Part shown: positions 50,741-59,315 of the stretch, piece by piece
Layout of the letters: every line of letters starts with the position of its first letter
Position numbering within the stretch: the stretch's first letter is position 1
From: 66-474 sp035606235
GTDB lineage: Bacteria; Pseudomonadota; Gammaproteobacteria; Xanthomonadales; Rhodanobacteraceae
DNA length: 64,000 bases
Assembly: GCA_035606235.1 (NCBI GenBank)
Contig: DATNFU010000044.1
Coordinates: 1 to 64,000, forward strand
Reading direction: 5' to 3'
Position numbers and translations under genes: made by a program
The notes under the pieces: generated by a model
The model's input: only the letters and a program-made list of their open reading frames with translations
What the model was told of the DNA's origin: nothing
Databases searched by the model: none

Positions 50741-51229
50741 ATGCGCGAACTGATCCTGCTGCGGCACGCCGAAGCCATGCAACTCGCCTTGGGCGGCAGC
50801 GATCGTGCGCGCCCGTTGAGCCTGCACGGCGAACAGGAAGCGCGCGAAGCCGGCGCCTGGTTGCGTGCCCAGGGCGCATCGCCCGATACGGTATTGTGCT
50901 CGCCGGCGCGACGCGCGCTGATGACGGTGGAACGCGCGCTGGATGTGCTCACGAATGCCGCGGCATCGCCGGCGCCGCGGTTCCTGCCGGAAATCTACGA
51001 AGCGACACCGGGCACGTTGATTGCGCTGCTGGAACAGCACGCGGCCGATGCACGGCAAACACTGCTGGTCGGCCACAATCCCGGCTTGGAGCAGTTGCTG
51101 GCGCTGCTGATCAGCGGACGTTCCGGAGAAGCCCGCGGCGTTGCACCGGCCGGGATCGCCTGGGTCGAACTTGACGCTGCCGGTTTCGACCCGGGCAGCG
51201 CGCGACTGCGTGCATTCTGGTCGCCCTAG
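50741..51229 (+). CDS. sixA: SixA-type histidine phosphatase
   Basis: 162 residues, short histidine-phosphatase fold: the catalytic RHG-like motif ELILLRHAEAM with His9, CSPARRALMTVE with the conserved Arg, and LVGHNPGLEQLLALL with the second His. SixA proteins dephosphorylate phosphohistidine in phosphotransfer proteins such as ArcB or the nitrogen PTS. Target here unknown; the window has two histidine kinases (kinB-like and glnL) but neither has an HPt domain. Confidence 0.9.
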   Translation: MRELILLRHAEAMQLALGGSDRARPLSLHGEQEAREAGAWLRAQGASPDTVLCSPARRALMTVERALDVLTNAAASPAPRFLPEIYEATPGTLIALLEQHAADARQTLLVGHNPGLEQLLALLISGRSGEARGVAPAGIAWVELDAAGFDPGSARLRAFWSP

Positions 51230-51251
51230 GAAGACCTGATTACCTGATTTG

Positions 51252-51920
51252 ATGCTCGCCCTTGCCCACATCGCCGTACTTCCGCAACCCTCGAAGCCAG
51301 CACTTCGCAATGGCTCCTGTCCCGTTGATGCAAGAGGACTCGGCGGTGCGGCTCGTCGCAGATTGGCGTCGACGCTGCTGCTTGTCACCTTGACGGTGGT
51401 GTCCGCCGCCAGCTCGGCGACGCCGGGCGCGTGGTCGATCGACAGCACCCGCTCGTTCGCCCAATTCAGCGTGCGCACGCTGTGGTTCACCCACGAGCGT
51501 GGTCGGTTCGCGGGGGTGCACGGCGCGTTGCGCCGCGACGGCGCCGATCTGGACGTGGTGGACGCCTGGATCGATACCGCCAGCCTGATGATGGACAATA
51601 CCCGCGCGTTGAACGAAGCGCGCGGCCCGGGCTTCTTCGACGCGACTCGCTACCCGCGCATCCACTTCGTTTCATCTCCGTTTGCGAATGCCGCGCTGCG
51701 CGAGGGCGGCACGCTGCAGGGCATCCTCGATCTGCACGGCCAGCAGCGGATGGTGCAATTCACCTTGTTGCCCTCGGCCTGTCCGGCACAACCGCTGGGC
51801 TGCACCATCCGCGTGCATGGCACGCTTTCACGCAGCACGTTCGCGATGCGCGCGCATCGCGGACTGTTGTCGGATCGCGTGGTGCTCGATCTCGACATCA
51901 TGCTGGGCGAATCGGGTTAG
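51252..51920 (+). CDS. YceI family exported protein
   Basis: 222 residues from ATG at 51252. The first ~40 residues look unlike a normal signal peptide; a hydrophobic stretch (RRRLASTLLLVTLTVVSAAS) follows, so a start nearer 51360 (TTG) is possible. The lipocalin-like YceI domain is clear: GAWSIDSTRSFAQFSVRTLW, RFAGVHGALRRDGADLDVVD, DATRYPRIHFVSS, QGILDLHGQQRMVQFTLL and GTLSRSTFAMR. YceI proteins bind polyisoprenoids or amphiphiles in the periplasm. Confidence 0.85.
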   Translation: MLALAHIAVLPQPSKPALRNGSCPVDARGLGGAARRRLASTLLLVTLTVVSAASSATPGAWSIDSTRSFAQFSVRTLWFTHERGRFAGVHGALRRDGADLDVVDAWIDTASLMMDNTRALNEARGPGFFDATRYPRIHFVSSPFANAALREGGTLQGILDLHGQQRMVQFTLLPSACPAQPLGCTIRVHGTLSRSTFAMRAHRGLLSDRVVLDLDIMLGESG

Positions 51921-51945
51921 GATCGTCGCACCGGGGAGCATTTAG

Positions 51946-53769
51946 TTGCGACGTTATTCACTACTGCTGTGCGCGTTGACGGTCCTGCTGGGCGGCTGCG
52001 TGCCGTTATCGCCCAAGCGCATCCATCACGCCGATGCGATCGTGGCCGCGAGCGTGGATCGCCGGCTGGATTGCCATGCCGCCGATGCCTGCGCGCAAGC
52101 CTCGCCATTTCTCGCCCAGGCCAATGCGGCATTCGCGCGTTCGGATGCCAACCACCCGCGCAACCAGGCGACGCTGCTGGAACTCGGCGAAGACGCGCTG
52201 GTGGCGCGCATCAATCTGATCCGGGCGGCGCGCAAATCCATTGATATCCAGACCTACATCTGGGCCAAGGACGATGCCGGCCTGCTGGCGCTGGATGAAC
52301 TGGTGAACGCGGCGCGGCGCGGCGTGAAGGTGCGCATCCTGGCCGATCAACTGGGCTCGCTCAACGACCCGGCGCTGCTCTCGCGGCTGGCGCGTGCCAG
52401 CAGCAATCTGGAGATCCGGCTCTACAACCCGACCTTTGACAAGGCACAAAGCAATTTCGCCGAATACACCGCCAGTGTGTTGTGCTGCTTCGCCCGCTTC
52501 AACCAGCGCATGCACAACAAGCTGTTCCTGGTGGACGACGCGGTCGGCATCACCGGCGGGCGCAATTACGAAGATCGCTATTACGACTGGGATCCGCAGC
52601 TGGATTTTCTGGATCGCGATGCCCTGATCGCCGGCCCGGCCGCGCGCCAGATGGCGACAAGTTTCGAGATTTTCTGGAACCATCCGCGTTCGGTACCGCT
52701 GACACATCTGCGCGACGCCAACGCGAGCATTCTTGCGCATCCACATGACGTGCCGCCCTGGGTCACGCCGGTGTACGGTGACCCGCAGCGCGTCGCGAGG
52801 GTGCAAGCAGAGGCCGAAGACCCGCAATTCCTGCGCAGTCATTTCAGCGATGCCAGCATTCCCGTAGGGCGCGTGGATTATTTTTACGACCTGCCGTCCA
52901 AGACCAAGGCCGTGCACGGCCGCGACGCGAAGGAACTTACCCGCGACCTGATGCGGCTGCTCAGCGATGCGCAACATGAAGTGGTGTTGCAGACGCCGTA
53001 CCTGGTGTTGACGACGCGCGCGGGCGACATCTTCCGCGCATTGCAGAAAAAGCGGCCGCCGGTGCACGTGCTGGTCTCGACCAACTCGCTGGCCTCGACC
53101 GACGCGCTGGGCGTCTACGCGCTCTCCTACAAACACCGCAAGCGCTTTCTGGTGGATTTCGGTTTCGATCTGCACGAACTCAAACCGCATCCACTGGACG
53201 CACCGGAGATTATCGCCAATTACTTGACGCTCACCGACGACAACGCGGCGGCGGCACTGGGCGGTGGGAGGCGCGGGCCGGCTCCGATCAAGCCCGAGGA
53301 TTTCGGACCGCGCGTCAGTCTGCACGCCAAGTCGCTGGTGGTGGATGACGCGGTGGCGATGGTCGGCTCGCACAATTTCGATCCGCGCTCGGCCAACTAC
53401 AACACCGAAGCCGGCGTGATCGTGTATGACCCGAAATTCGCGGCGGCGCTGCGGGCGGCGATCGTGCGCGCCACCCAACCCCAGAATTCGTGGCTGATCG
53501 CGCCGCGCGATCCGATTCCGGTACTGGGCGACGTCAGCAATGCGATCGGCGAGGTGTCGCGGCGGCTGCCGCTGTTTGACCTGTGGCCGTTCGACTATGC
53601 CACCAGCTACGAATTGAAGCCCGGCTGCGATCCGCTGCCGCCCACCGCTCCCGGCTTCTCGAAATGCTACGATTCGGTCGGCGATTTTCCCGAGGTCAAC
53701 TTGTCGCTGACCGCGATCATCACCCGCTTCATCACCGCCTTCGGAGCGGGGGTGCAAGGGATCATGTGA
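51946..53769 (+). CDS. Phospholipase D family lipoprotein (cardiolipin synthase C-like)
   Basis: 607 residues from a TTG start that has a strong GGGGAG ribosome site. Signal peptide with lipobox LLGGC (Cys18), so lipid-anchored in the envelope. Two HKD motifs: HNKLFLVDDAVGITGGRN and HAKSLVVDDAVAMVGSHN, each with the downstream Asn. Between them lie SIDIQTYIWAKDDAGLLAL and VVLQTPYLVLT. The layout matches ClsC/YmdC-like enzymes that make cardiolipin from two phospholipids, but phosphodiesterase activity on other lipids is possible. Not overlapping its neighbours; convergent with the kinB-like gene 13 bp away. Confidence 0.9.
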   Translation: MRRYSLLLCALTVLLGGCVPLSPKRIHHADAIVAASVDRRLDCHAADACAQASPFLAQANAAFARSDANHPRNQATLLELGEDALVARINLIRAARKSIDIQTYIWAKDDAGLLALDELVNAARRGVKVRILADQLGSLNDPALLSRLARASSNLEIRLYNPTFDKAQSNFAEYTASVLCCFARFNQRMHNKLFLVDDAVGITGGRNYEDRYYDWDPQLDFLDRDALIAGPAARQMATSFEIFWNHPRSVPLTHLRDANASILAHPHDVPPWVTPVYGDPQRVARVQAEAEDPQFLRSHFSDASIPVGRVDYFYDLPSKTKAVHGRDAKELTRDLMRLLSDAQHEVVLQTPYLVLTTRAGDIFRALQKKRPPVHVLVSTNSLASTDALGVYALSYKHRKRFLVDFGFDLHELKPHPLDAPEIIANYLTLTDDNAAAALGGGRRGPAPIKPEDFGPRVSLHAKSLVVDDAVAMVGSHNFDPRSANYNTEAGVIVYDPKFAAALRAAIVRATQPQNSWLIAPRDPIPVLGDVSNAIGEVSRRLPLFDLWPFDYATSYELKPGCDPLPPTAPGFSKCYDSVGDFPEVNLSLTAIITRFITAFGAGVQGIM

Positions 53770-53782
53770 GTACAACCGACTC

Positions 53783-55216
53783 TCAACAATCCGCCTTCGC
53801 CATCTCGCCGGTCGCCGAATCCACCTGCAGCGGCAGGTAAATGCAGAAGCGCGTTTCCACACCTGGCGCGGATTGCGCTTCGATGCGACCGCCGTGGTGT
53901 TCGACGATCTCTCGACATACGGTAAGCCCCAACCCGGCCGCGCCGTGCTTGTCGCCCACCTGCACGAAGGGATCGAAGATGCGCTGCAATTCGTGCGCGG
54001 GAATGCCTTCGCCGTTGTCGGTCACGCACAGTTTCAGTTCGTTGTTGCCCGCGCCTATGCCGAGCGCCAGCGATATGGTCCCGCCCGCCGGCGTGTGCCG
54101 CAGCGCGTTGTCGAGCAGGTTGTCGAGCACCCGCTCGCACTCGCTGCGGTCAAGGTGCAAATCCGGCAGGTCGGATGCGATCTGCGCACGCAATTCGATC
54201 CGCTGATCTTGCGCGCGCGCGGCGAACCGCCGCAATGCCGCGTGAGCGGCCTGGCCGGGCGTGCATGGTTGCGCGGGCCGCACGGCACCGGGAAGGCGCG
54301 ACAGATCGAGCAGATCATGCAACAACGCAGTGAGCCGTGCGGCTTCCTCGCGCAAGGTTTGCATCAGATCGGCCTCGCGCGACTCCGGCGCAAACCTGGC
54401 GCGCTCGGCAAGCAGGTCCAGGGCCATGCGCAGACCCGTCAGCGGCGTGCGCAATTCATGCGAAGCGCGCAGCACGAACTCGTTGCGTTCCTGAGCGAAG
54501 CGGCGCTCGACGGTGACGTCGCGCACGACCAGCACCAAGCCCGGGCGCGTATCCACGAACGGCATGAAGCTGCAGCGCAGTTCGCGGCGCAGCATCCCTT
54601 CGCCCAGACTGAATTCCAGTGCCGCGGCGCGTCCGGTGGGATGCGCACGCCGCATGCACAGACGTGCATGCGCGTCGAGATCGTCGCGGCCCAGCACTTC
54701 GTCCAGGCTGCTGCCGATCACGCCATCTGGCCGCACGCCGAACTGCCTCGCAGCCACCGGATTGAGCCGCTCGATGCGGGCATTTTCGTCCATGATTACC
54801 AGGCCGTCGTCAATGCTGTTGAGCACGGTCTCATTGCGGCGTTGTTCCGACAGTAGCCGGTCGACATCGCTGGCGCGGAACGCGGCCAGCGCCTCGGCCA
54901 TTTCATTGAACGTCGCGCCGAGCGTATTGCCCTCGCAATAGCCTGCGCCGCCGACCCGCACGTCGAAACGCCCGGCCGAGATCGCGCGCGTTGCCGCGGC
55001 GATCTGTTCCAGCGGCCGCGCGATGGTCGCGGCCAGGTTCAAGCTCAACCAGATGCCGGCCAGGATCAGCAGCATGCCGCCCACCCACAGCAGCAATTCC
55101 GCGAAAGTTCCGAGCCGCCCGAAGTGGGTCAACACTACGCAGAACGCCACGATGCCGGCGATTGCCAGCGCGAGGAAGGCGCCATGGCTGAGCAGAAGGG
55201 TATGTTTCAGGCGCAT
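53783..55216 (-). CDS. kinB: KinB-like sensor histidine kinase
   Basis: 477 residues from MRLKHTLLLSHGAFL. Two adjacent helices (LALAIAGIVAFCVVLTHFG and FAELLLWVGGMLLILAGIWL) with almost no periplasmic loop, then HAMP (ARPLEQIAAATRAISAGRFD), PAS (VLNSIDDGLVIMDENARIER), HisKA (RASHELRTPLTGLRMAL, phospho-His) and HATPase (DNLLDNALRHTPAGG, VTDNGEGIP, GAAGLGLTVCREI). It is paired with the AlgB-like regulator upstream, as kinB is with algB in pseudomonads. The lack of a periplasmic domain is odd for KinB and suggests membrane or cytoplasmic sensing. Symbol is by pairing and similarity. Confidence 0.85.
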   Translation of the reverse strand: MRLKHTLLLSHGAFLALAIAGIVAFCVVLTHFGRLGTFAELLLWVGGMLLILAGIWLSLNLAATIARPLEQIAAATRAISAGRFDVRVGGAGYCEGNTLGATFNEMAEALAAFRASDVDRLLSEQRRNETVLNSIDDGLVIMDENARIERLNPVAARQFGVRPDGVIGSSLDEVLGRDDLDAHARLCMRRAHPTGRAAALEFSLGEGMLRRELRCSFMPFVDTRPGLVLVVRDVTVERRFAQERNEFVLRASHELRTPLTGLRMALDLLAERARFAPESREADLMQTLREEAARLTALLHDLLDLSRLPGAVRPAQPCTPGQAAHAALRRFAARAQDQRIELRAQIASDLPDLHLDRSECERVLDNLLDNALRHTPAGGTISLALGIGAGNNELKLCVTDNGEGIPAHELQRIFDPFVQVGDKHGAAGLGLTVCREIVEHHGGRIEAQSAPGVETRFCIYLPLQVDSATGEMAKADC

Positions 55217-55272
55217 CGAAGTCCGTCCGCAAATGGTCCGCCGATAACCGTGCTGCCATGCGCATGGAAAGT

Positions 55273-55341
55273 GGGAGGAGAGAGGTGCTGGCAGCGACAA
55301 TGCGGGCTCGGATTCCTGCTACATCACTCCTCTCTCCTCCC
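55273..55341. repeat. Inverted repeat between algB and kinB
   Basis: gggaggagagag (55273-55284) pairs perfectly with ctctctcctccc (55330-55341) across 45 bp; pairing extends weakly outward (aaagt / gcttt). One arm is pure purine and the other pure pyrimidine. It begins 5 bp beyond the algB stop on the transcript and so may block or attenuate read-through into kinB, or protect the algB mRNA end. Confidence 0.7.
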
Positions 55342-55345
55342 GCTT

Positions 55346-56740
55346 TCAAACTCCATATCGTTTGCGTTTGCGGTACAACGTGGACACGTCTATGCCCAGC
55401 GTGCGCGCGGCGTTCTCCAAGGTATCGCTGCGCGCCAGCACGCTCTGGATGTGCACGCGCTCAAGCTCATCCAGCGTCTGCGGCAAATAGGTCGGCGCCG
55501 CCGGTTCGGCGATGCCGTCGCCCAATGCGAGATGCTGCGCATCTATCTGCGGTTCGCCGCACAGGATCGAGGCACGTTCGATCACGTTGCGCAATTCGCG
55601 CACATTGCCCGGCCAGCGATAGCCGACCAGGGCGCGGCGCGCGGCATCGGTAAAGCCGCGCGGACGCCGGCCATGCTCGGTGACGAAACCGGCCAGAAAG
55701 CGCTCGGCCAGCGGCAGGATATCCTCGGGCCGTTCGCGCAAGCCGGGCAAGCGCAGCGCGATCACGTTGAGGCGATACAGCAGATCCTCGCGGAAGGCCC
55801 CTTCGGCCACGCGTTGGGTGAGATCGTGATTGGTGGCGGCGACCAGCCGCACATTGGCACGGCGGGTAACCGGGTCGCCGACGCGCTCGTATTCGCGATC
55901 CTGCATGAAGCGCAGCAGCTTGGGCTGCAAATCCATCGGCACATCGCCAACCTCATCCAGAAACAGCGTGCCGCCGTCGGCCTGGCTGACGCGTCCGGCG
56001 GCATTCTGCACAGCGCCGGTAAAAGCGCCGCGGCGGTGGCCGAACAATTCACTCTCGAACAAGGTCGGCGACAGCGACGGCGCATTCACCGTGACGAACG
56101 GTCCCTTGGCGCGCTTGCTCCACCGATGGATGGCGCGCGCCAGCATGCCCTTGCCGGTGCCACTTTCACCCAGCAGCAACACGGTGACGTCCGCCGATGC
56201 CGCGCTGTGCGCGGTGTCCACCACCTGGCGCATCAGCGGCGAGCGGCTGGCGAGCGCGTCGTCGGCCTCGTTGCTGCCGGCCGCGCGCTCCAGCTGCTCC
56301 AGCCGCAGCTCCATCCGCTGCGCATTCAACTGGCGCTCGGCCGCCGCGCGCAACTGTTCGCAGGAGCAGGGCTTGATCACATAGTCGGATGCACCCGCGC
56401 GCATCGCTGCCACCGCATTGTCGATCGACGAGTGCGCGGTCACCATCACCACGCGCATCCACGGCGCGGCGGTGCGCAGCATCGGCAGCAAGTCTATGCC
56501 CGACGCGTTGCCCAGTTTGAGATCCAGCAGGCACAGGTCGAACACCATGCGCTGCACCAGGTTCTCGGCCACCTCCGCACTGTCGGCGCAGGTGACGTCG
56601 CAACCTGCGTCCTCCAGGCAATAGCGGAAAGTCTTGCGGATGGCGGCCTCGTCATCCACCACCAGCACCCGCGCACGCGGGGTTTGATCGTGCGGCCGCT
56701 CCTGCTGCGGCAACTCCGTGCGCGCCTGACTGTGATCCAT
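55346..56740 (-). CDS. algB: AlgB-like NtrC-family response regulator
   Basis: 464 residues. Receiver domain with Asp73 in LCLLDLKLGNASG, sigma-54-type AAA+ domain with Walker A GESGTGKGMLARAIH, the sigma-54 loop ELFGHRRGAFTGA, Walker B GGTLFLDEVGDVPMD and RWPGNVRELRNVIERAS, and a Fis-type helix-turn-helix (AARTLGIDVSTLYRKRKRYG). Near-identical stretches to Pseudomonas AlgB (RTFRYCLED-like start, APWMRVVMVTAHS, WSKRAK, QADGGTLFLDE, KEYERVGDPVTRRA-like) support the name. In pseudomonads AlgB controls alginate and quorum traits; the targets here are unknown. Confidence 0.9.
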   Translation of the reverse strand: MDHSQARTELPQQERPHDQTPRARVLVVDDEAAIRKTFRYCLEDAGCDVTCADSAEVAENLVQRMVFDLCLLDLKLGNASGIDLLPMLRTAAPWMRVVMVTAHSSIDNAVAAMRAGASDYVIKPCSCEQLRAAAERQLNAQRMELRLEQLERAAGSNEADDALASRSPLMRQVVDTAHSAASADVTVLLLGESGTGKGMLARAIHRWSKRAKGPFVTVNAPSLSPTLFESELFGHRRGAFTGAVQNAAGRVSQADGGTLFLDEVGDVPMDLQPKLLRFMQDREYERVGDPVTRRANVRLVAATNHDLTQRVAEGAFREDLLYRLNVIALRLPGLRERPEDILPLAERFLAGFVTEHGRRPRGFTDAARRALVGYRWPGNVRELRNVIERASILCGEPQIDAQHLALGDGIAEPAAPTYLPQTLDELERVHIQSVLARSDTLENAARTLGIDVSTLYRKRKRYGV

Positions 56741-57388
56741 TGCAACTCCGTGGTGCGCGTCCTTGCTGCTTCAATGTGCGCCACCGATCGCGCGTGATCC
56801 GGGGCCGCCATCACACTCTGCGAACCGGCATGCCGCACGCGTGCGCAGATCGCTTCTGACCGCGTCGCCCTTGCCTGAATATGCGGTTCCCCTGCAGCGT
56901 TTCGGTTCGGAATCCGGATGCCGCGGGCATTTTGCAACGGACAATGTGAGGGTTATGCAAACTGCACGGGAGCTCTCGCGCAGCCATTCGCAAGCCCTTG
57001 TCTGACAACACCTCCACCCGGGCGCGGGCTTGGCACGGGTCTTGGAGTTGAACTGGGCGGTGGCGCGTCGCGGATCCTTACGCCAAGGCCGGCACAACAT
57101 ACCAAGGCAGGTTTCCACCGTTGCAATCCCCCTGTTGCGGTGGACCTCGAGGCAAGGACGCAAACTCGCATCGGATGCACCGAGGATCCGCGACCCCGCC
57201 ATTTTTTTCGGTCCATACCTTTTGAAAGACCCATTCAGACCGTGCTCGACTCCCGCCGCATGACGCTTCTTGGTCAGGCTGCGATCAAACCTTTGCCCAG
57301 GAAAATTTGATCGAAAGCGGGGTTTGGCGAGGCGGTTAGATCGTGACCCGATGAAAATCGGGAAATTTTCCCTCCGGAGTTGTCTCTC
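56741..57388. other. Long intergenic region between algB and the three-gene micro-operon
   Basis: 648 bp, the second longest gap. Weak minus-strand (56771-57415) and plus-strand (56918-57310) frames cross it but show no domain, start signal or codon bias. It should hold two divergent promoters. Notable are an imperfect sigma-54-like ttggcacgggtcttgga at 57030-57046 on the plus strand and a gggaaa-t-tttccc palindrome at 57360-57372, just before the micro-operon. Confidence 0.5.
57360..57372. promoter_or_regulatory. Short perfect palindrome upstream of the micro-operon
   Basis: gggaaattttccc, six-base arms around one T, starting 29 bp before the first ATG. In the leader or at the operator position; no regulator assigned. 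Confidence 0.4.
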
Positions 57389-57565
57389 ATGACCAAGCAG
57401 TCCTCGCCGAAGCAATCCCCGTCGAAAACCCGTCGGCAGGGTTCACCGCGCAGTTCGCAAACATCGCGCACCCGTTCTGCGGCGAGCCCGCAGGATCGCG
57501 CGCAACCCGCGCACGCGCAGCAGGCCGGAAGGCGGCGGGCGGCGGCGGCCAACGAGGAAGAATGA
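57389..57565 (+). CDS. Small basic Ser/Arg/Gln-rich protein
   Basis: 58 residues from MTKQSSPKQSPSKTRR, with a GGAG ribosome site. Low complexity, highly basic in the front two thirds and ending AAAANEEE. Similar short basic proteins near stress genes are often intrinsically disordered or nucleic-acid binding. No family recognised. Stop and next start overlap by 4 bp (ATGA). Confidence 0.6.
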   Translation: MTKQSSPKQSPSKTRRQGSPRSSQTSRTRSAASPQDRAQPAHAQQAGRRRAAAANEEE

Positions 57566-57831
57566 ACTTGCCCGCAGCGGCCCCGTCCATTGCGCCCGCG
57601 GCGAGCGTGAGCATGAGCCACGATCCGGATCCCGAATTTTTCCCGCCTCCGCCCAGGCAGCCGCTGCCACCCGGCAAGCAGCCGACCGGGCCGATGCCGG
57701 ACCAGGATCCTGCGCCGCCGGCGCCGCACCATCTGCCGGATGATCCGGTCGCCGAACCGGATGAGGGTGAGCAACTGCACTGGACGCCGGCATTGGCGAA
57801 TGCCGCGCTGCGCGCACGCATCGGCCCATGA
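57562..57831 (+). CDS. Small proline-rich acidic protein
   Basis: 89 residues from MNLPAAAPSIAPAASV. Proline-rich centre (DPEFFPPPPRQPLPPGKQPT) and an acidic tail region (LPDDPVAEPDEGEQLHW). Probably disordered. ATGA overlaps join it to genes on both sides, so the three are co-translated. No named family recognised; charge is opposite to the basic first protein, which could pair with it. Confidence 0.6.
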   Translation: MNLPAAAPSIAPAASVSMSHDPDPEFFPPPPRQPLPPGKQPTGPMPDQDPAPPAPHHLPDDPVAEPDEGEQLHWTPALANAALRARIGP

Positions 57832-58028
57832 TCAACCGCGATCTGCTGCTCGGTCGCTGCACGCAATGCCGCGCGCGCATGCGGCAAGCCTGGGCGCGCT
57901 TGCGCGGTGATCGGCAACTTGGCACGCGCAGCATCCACGAATATCTGCACGGTGCGGCGCGGGCCCGTTATGGGCATAGTCGCGCGCTGGCTGAAAGCCG
58001 GTTGCGACGGCTGGAACGCGGGCTTTGA
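57828..58028 (+). CDS. CsbD-like small stress protein
   Basis: 66 residues from MINRDLLLGRCTQCRARMRQ. The pattern NRDxxxG, RxRQAWARLRGD, YLHGAARARYGHSRALAESR corresponds to the CsbD family (GxWKQLKGKxxxxWGKLTxD, then a YGxSxxEAE segment) with most lysines replaced by arginine. CsbD proteins are abundant general-stress proteins in many bacteria. Last gene of the overlapping trio; starts within an ATGA overlap. Confidence 0.65.
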   Translation: MINRDLLLGRCTQCRARMRQAWARLRGDRQLGTRSIHEYLHGAARARYGHSRALAESRLRRLERGL

Positions 58029-58064
58029 TCTGCACCTGATGCTGCTCTGAAAGCGGAGGCGCCC

Positions 58065-58514
58065 CTAGCCAGCCGGCTTGGCGGCAGGTTCGATGCTCAG
58101 GGAACGCATGCGTTCGTGCGCCGCGCGTACGCTCGGCATGTGCCGACGCAGCACAGCACGCAGATCTTCCAGTGGCAGGTGCAGGGTGGCGCGCTCCATC
58201 GCATGCAGCAGCCGATCTTCGACGCGCTCGAATTCCGCAAGGTAGACCCGATCGCCTGTGCGCGACCAGCGCGCACGCAAATTCACGTACTGCATTCGCC
58301 ACGTCCCGTTCCAAGTGCCGGCGGAGATCTCCTCGCCGCGCACGCCCAGTAATGCGGCAAATTCGCGACCCAGCGCGCCGCGAGTGCGTCTGGCTTCGGC
58401 GGCGGTTTCACGCAACTTCGGATCGCGGATTCGATTCGCGGCCTCGCGATAGAACCGCTCGCCATCACGACAGATTTGCACAAGGTTGCGCAGCGGGGCG
58501 AGAGCTTCGGCCAT
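58065..58514 (-). CDS. DUF2383 (PA2169-type) four-helix-bundle protein
   Basis: 149 residues from MAEALAPLRNLVQICRDGE. Ferritin-like helical pattern: ICRDGERFYREAANRIRDP, ETAAEARRTRGALGREFAAL, AGTWNGTWRMQYVNLRARWS and ERVEDRLLHAMERATLHLPL. The conserved Glu/His metal ligands of ferritins are only partly present. PA2169-like proteins are linked to stress and nutrient limitation. Convergent with the CsbD-like trio and beside YkvA-like, which together look like a stress cluster. Confidence 0.8.
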   Translation of the reverse strand: MAEALAPLRNLVQICRDGERFYREAANRIRDPKLRETAAEARRTRGALGREFAALLGVRGEEISAGTWNGTWRMQYVNLRARWSRTGDRVYLAEFERVEDRLLHAMERATLHLPLEDLRAVLRRHMPSVRAAHERMRSLSIEPAAKPAG

Positions 58515-58679
58515 AGCGGACGACGTTAACCTTGGCCATGCCATGCGGACGAGCATCAATTGGGGAGAATTGAAAATCCTCCAGCCTGCCCGCCCGCCGG
58601 CTGGCCCCAGCCGCCCCGTATTTGACGGCCTTCCGGCCGCTGGTTACGCTGGCGCGCTCACCCGCTCGCGAGAACGATC

Positions 58680-59252
58680 ATGGCGCTGGATATCCAACTC
58701 ACCCTAAGTGATGACGACCTCGGCCATTTCACCCAGGCCATGCGCCAGGCGCAGGAATCGTCCAAGAGCCGCGAGGGCTCGGAAATCATTGCCGATGCGC
58801 GCCGCTTGCTCACGGAAATCCAGGGCACGTCGGTGCCGGCCTTCATCCGCGAACGGCTGGACACGGTTGAATCCATGATCGCGATGGCCAGCGACACCGG
58901 CTTTGGCCTGCCCGCCGAAGATTGCGCGCGCGTGCTGGCGGTACTGGCTTACCTCGCTGATCCGGTGGATTTCATCCCGGATACGGTGCCGGCACTGGGG
59001 TTTCTCGACGACGCGATCATGATCGAGCTGTGTCGCGAAGAGCTGCGCTACGAAATCGAAGCCTACGAGGATTTCAGCGCTTGGCGTGAGGAGGAAGCGC
59101 ATCGTCATGGCGCGGATCCGGCCACGCTCAGCTTGCATCGCATGGATTGGGCAGAGGCGCGCCGCCAGGAAGCGATCGAACGTATGCATCGCCGCCGCCG
59201 CGAGTCGTATGTCAGCGGCGAATGGAAGCCGACGCTGTTTTCGGTGCGGTAA
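58680..59252 (+). CDS. YkvA/DUF1232 family protein
   Basis: 190 residues from MALDIQLTLSDDDLGHF. The DUF1232 signature is clear: AVLAYLADPVDFIPDTVPAL and GFLDDAIMIELC. Here the DPVDxIPD motif is not in a strongly hydrophobic hairpin, so it may be soluble. The N-terminal ~90 residues are an acidic helical extension and the C-terminus is basic (RRQEAIERMHRRRRESY). Function unknown; the family is common near stress genes. Confidence 0.8.
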   Translation: MALDIQLTLSDDDLGHFTQAMRQAQESSKSREGSEIIADARRLLTEIQGTSVPAFIRERLDTVESMIAMASDTGFGLPAEDCARVLAVLAYLADPVDFIPDTVPALGFLDDAIMIELCREELRYEIEAYEDFSAWREEEAHRHGADPATLSLHRMDWAEARRQEAIERMHRRRRESYVSGEWKPTLFSVR

Positions 59253-59315
59253 AGCCGGGAAGGATGACGTGGGGGAGGGTTCAACCCGCCCTCGGACTGG
59301 CCTCAAAACGGCGGG

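Noticed and set aside
56918..57310. 130-codon plus-strand open frame in the same gap
   Set aside because: Low-quality composition and no homology pattern; likely chance.
56771..57415. 214-codon minus-strand open frame in the algB upstream gap
   Set aside because: No domain, no ribosome site, unusual composition; overlaps the start of the micro-operon.
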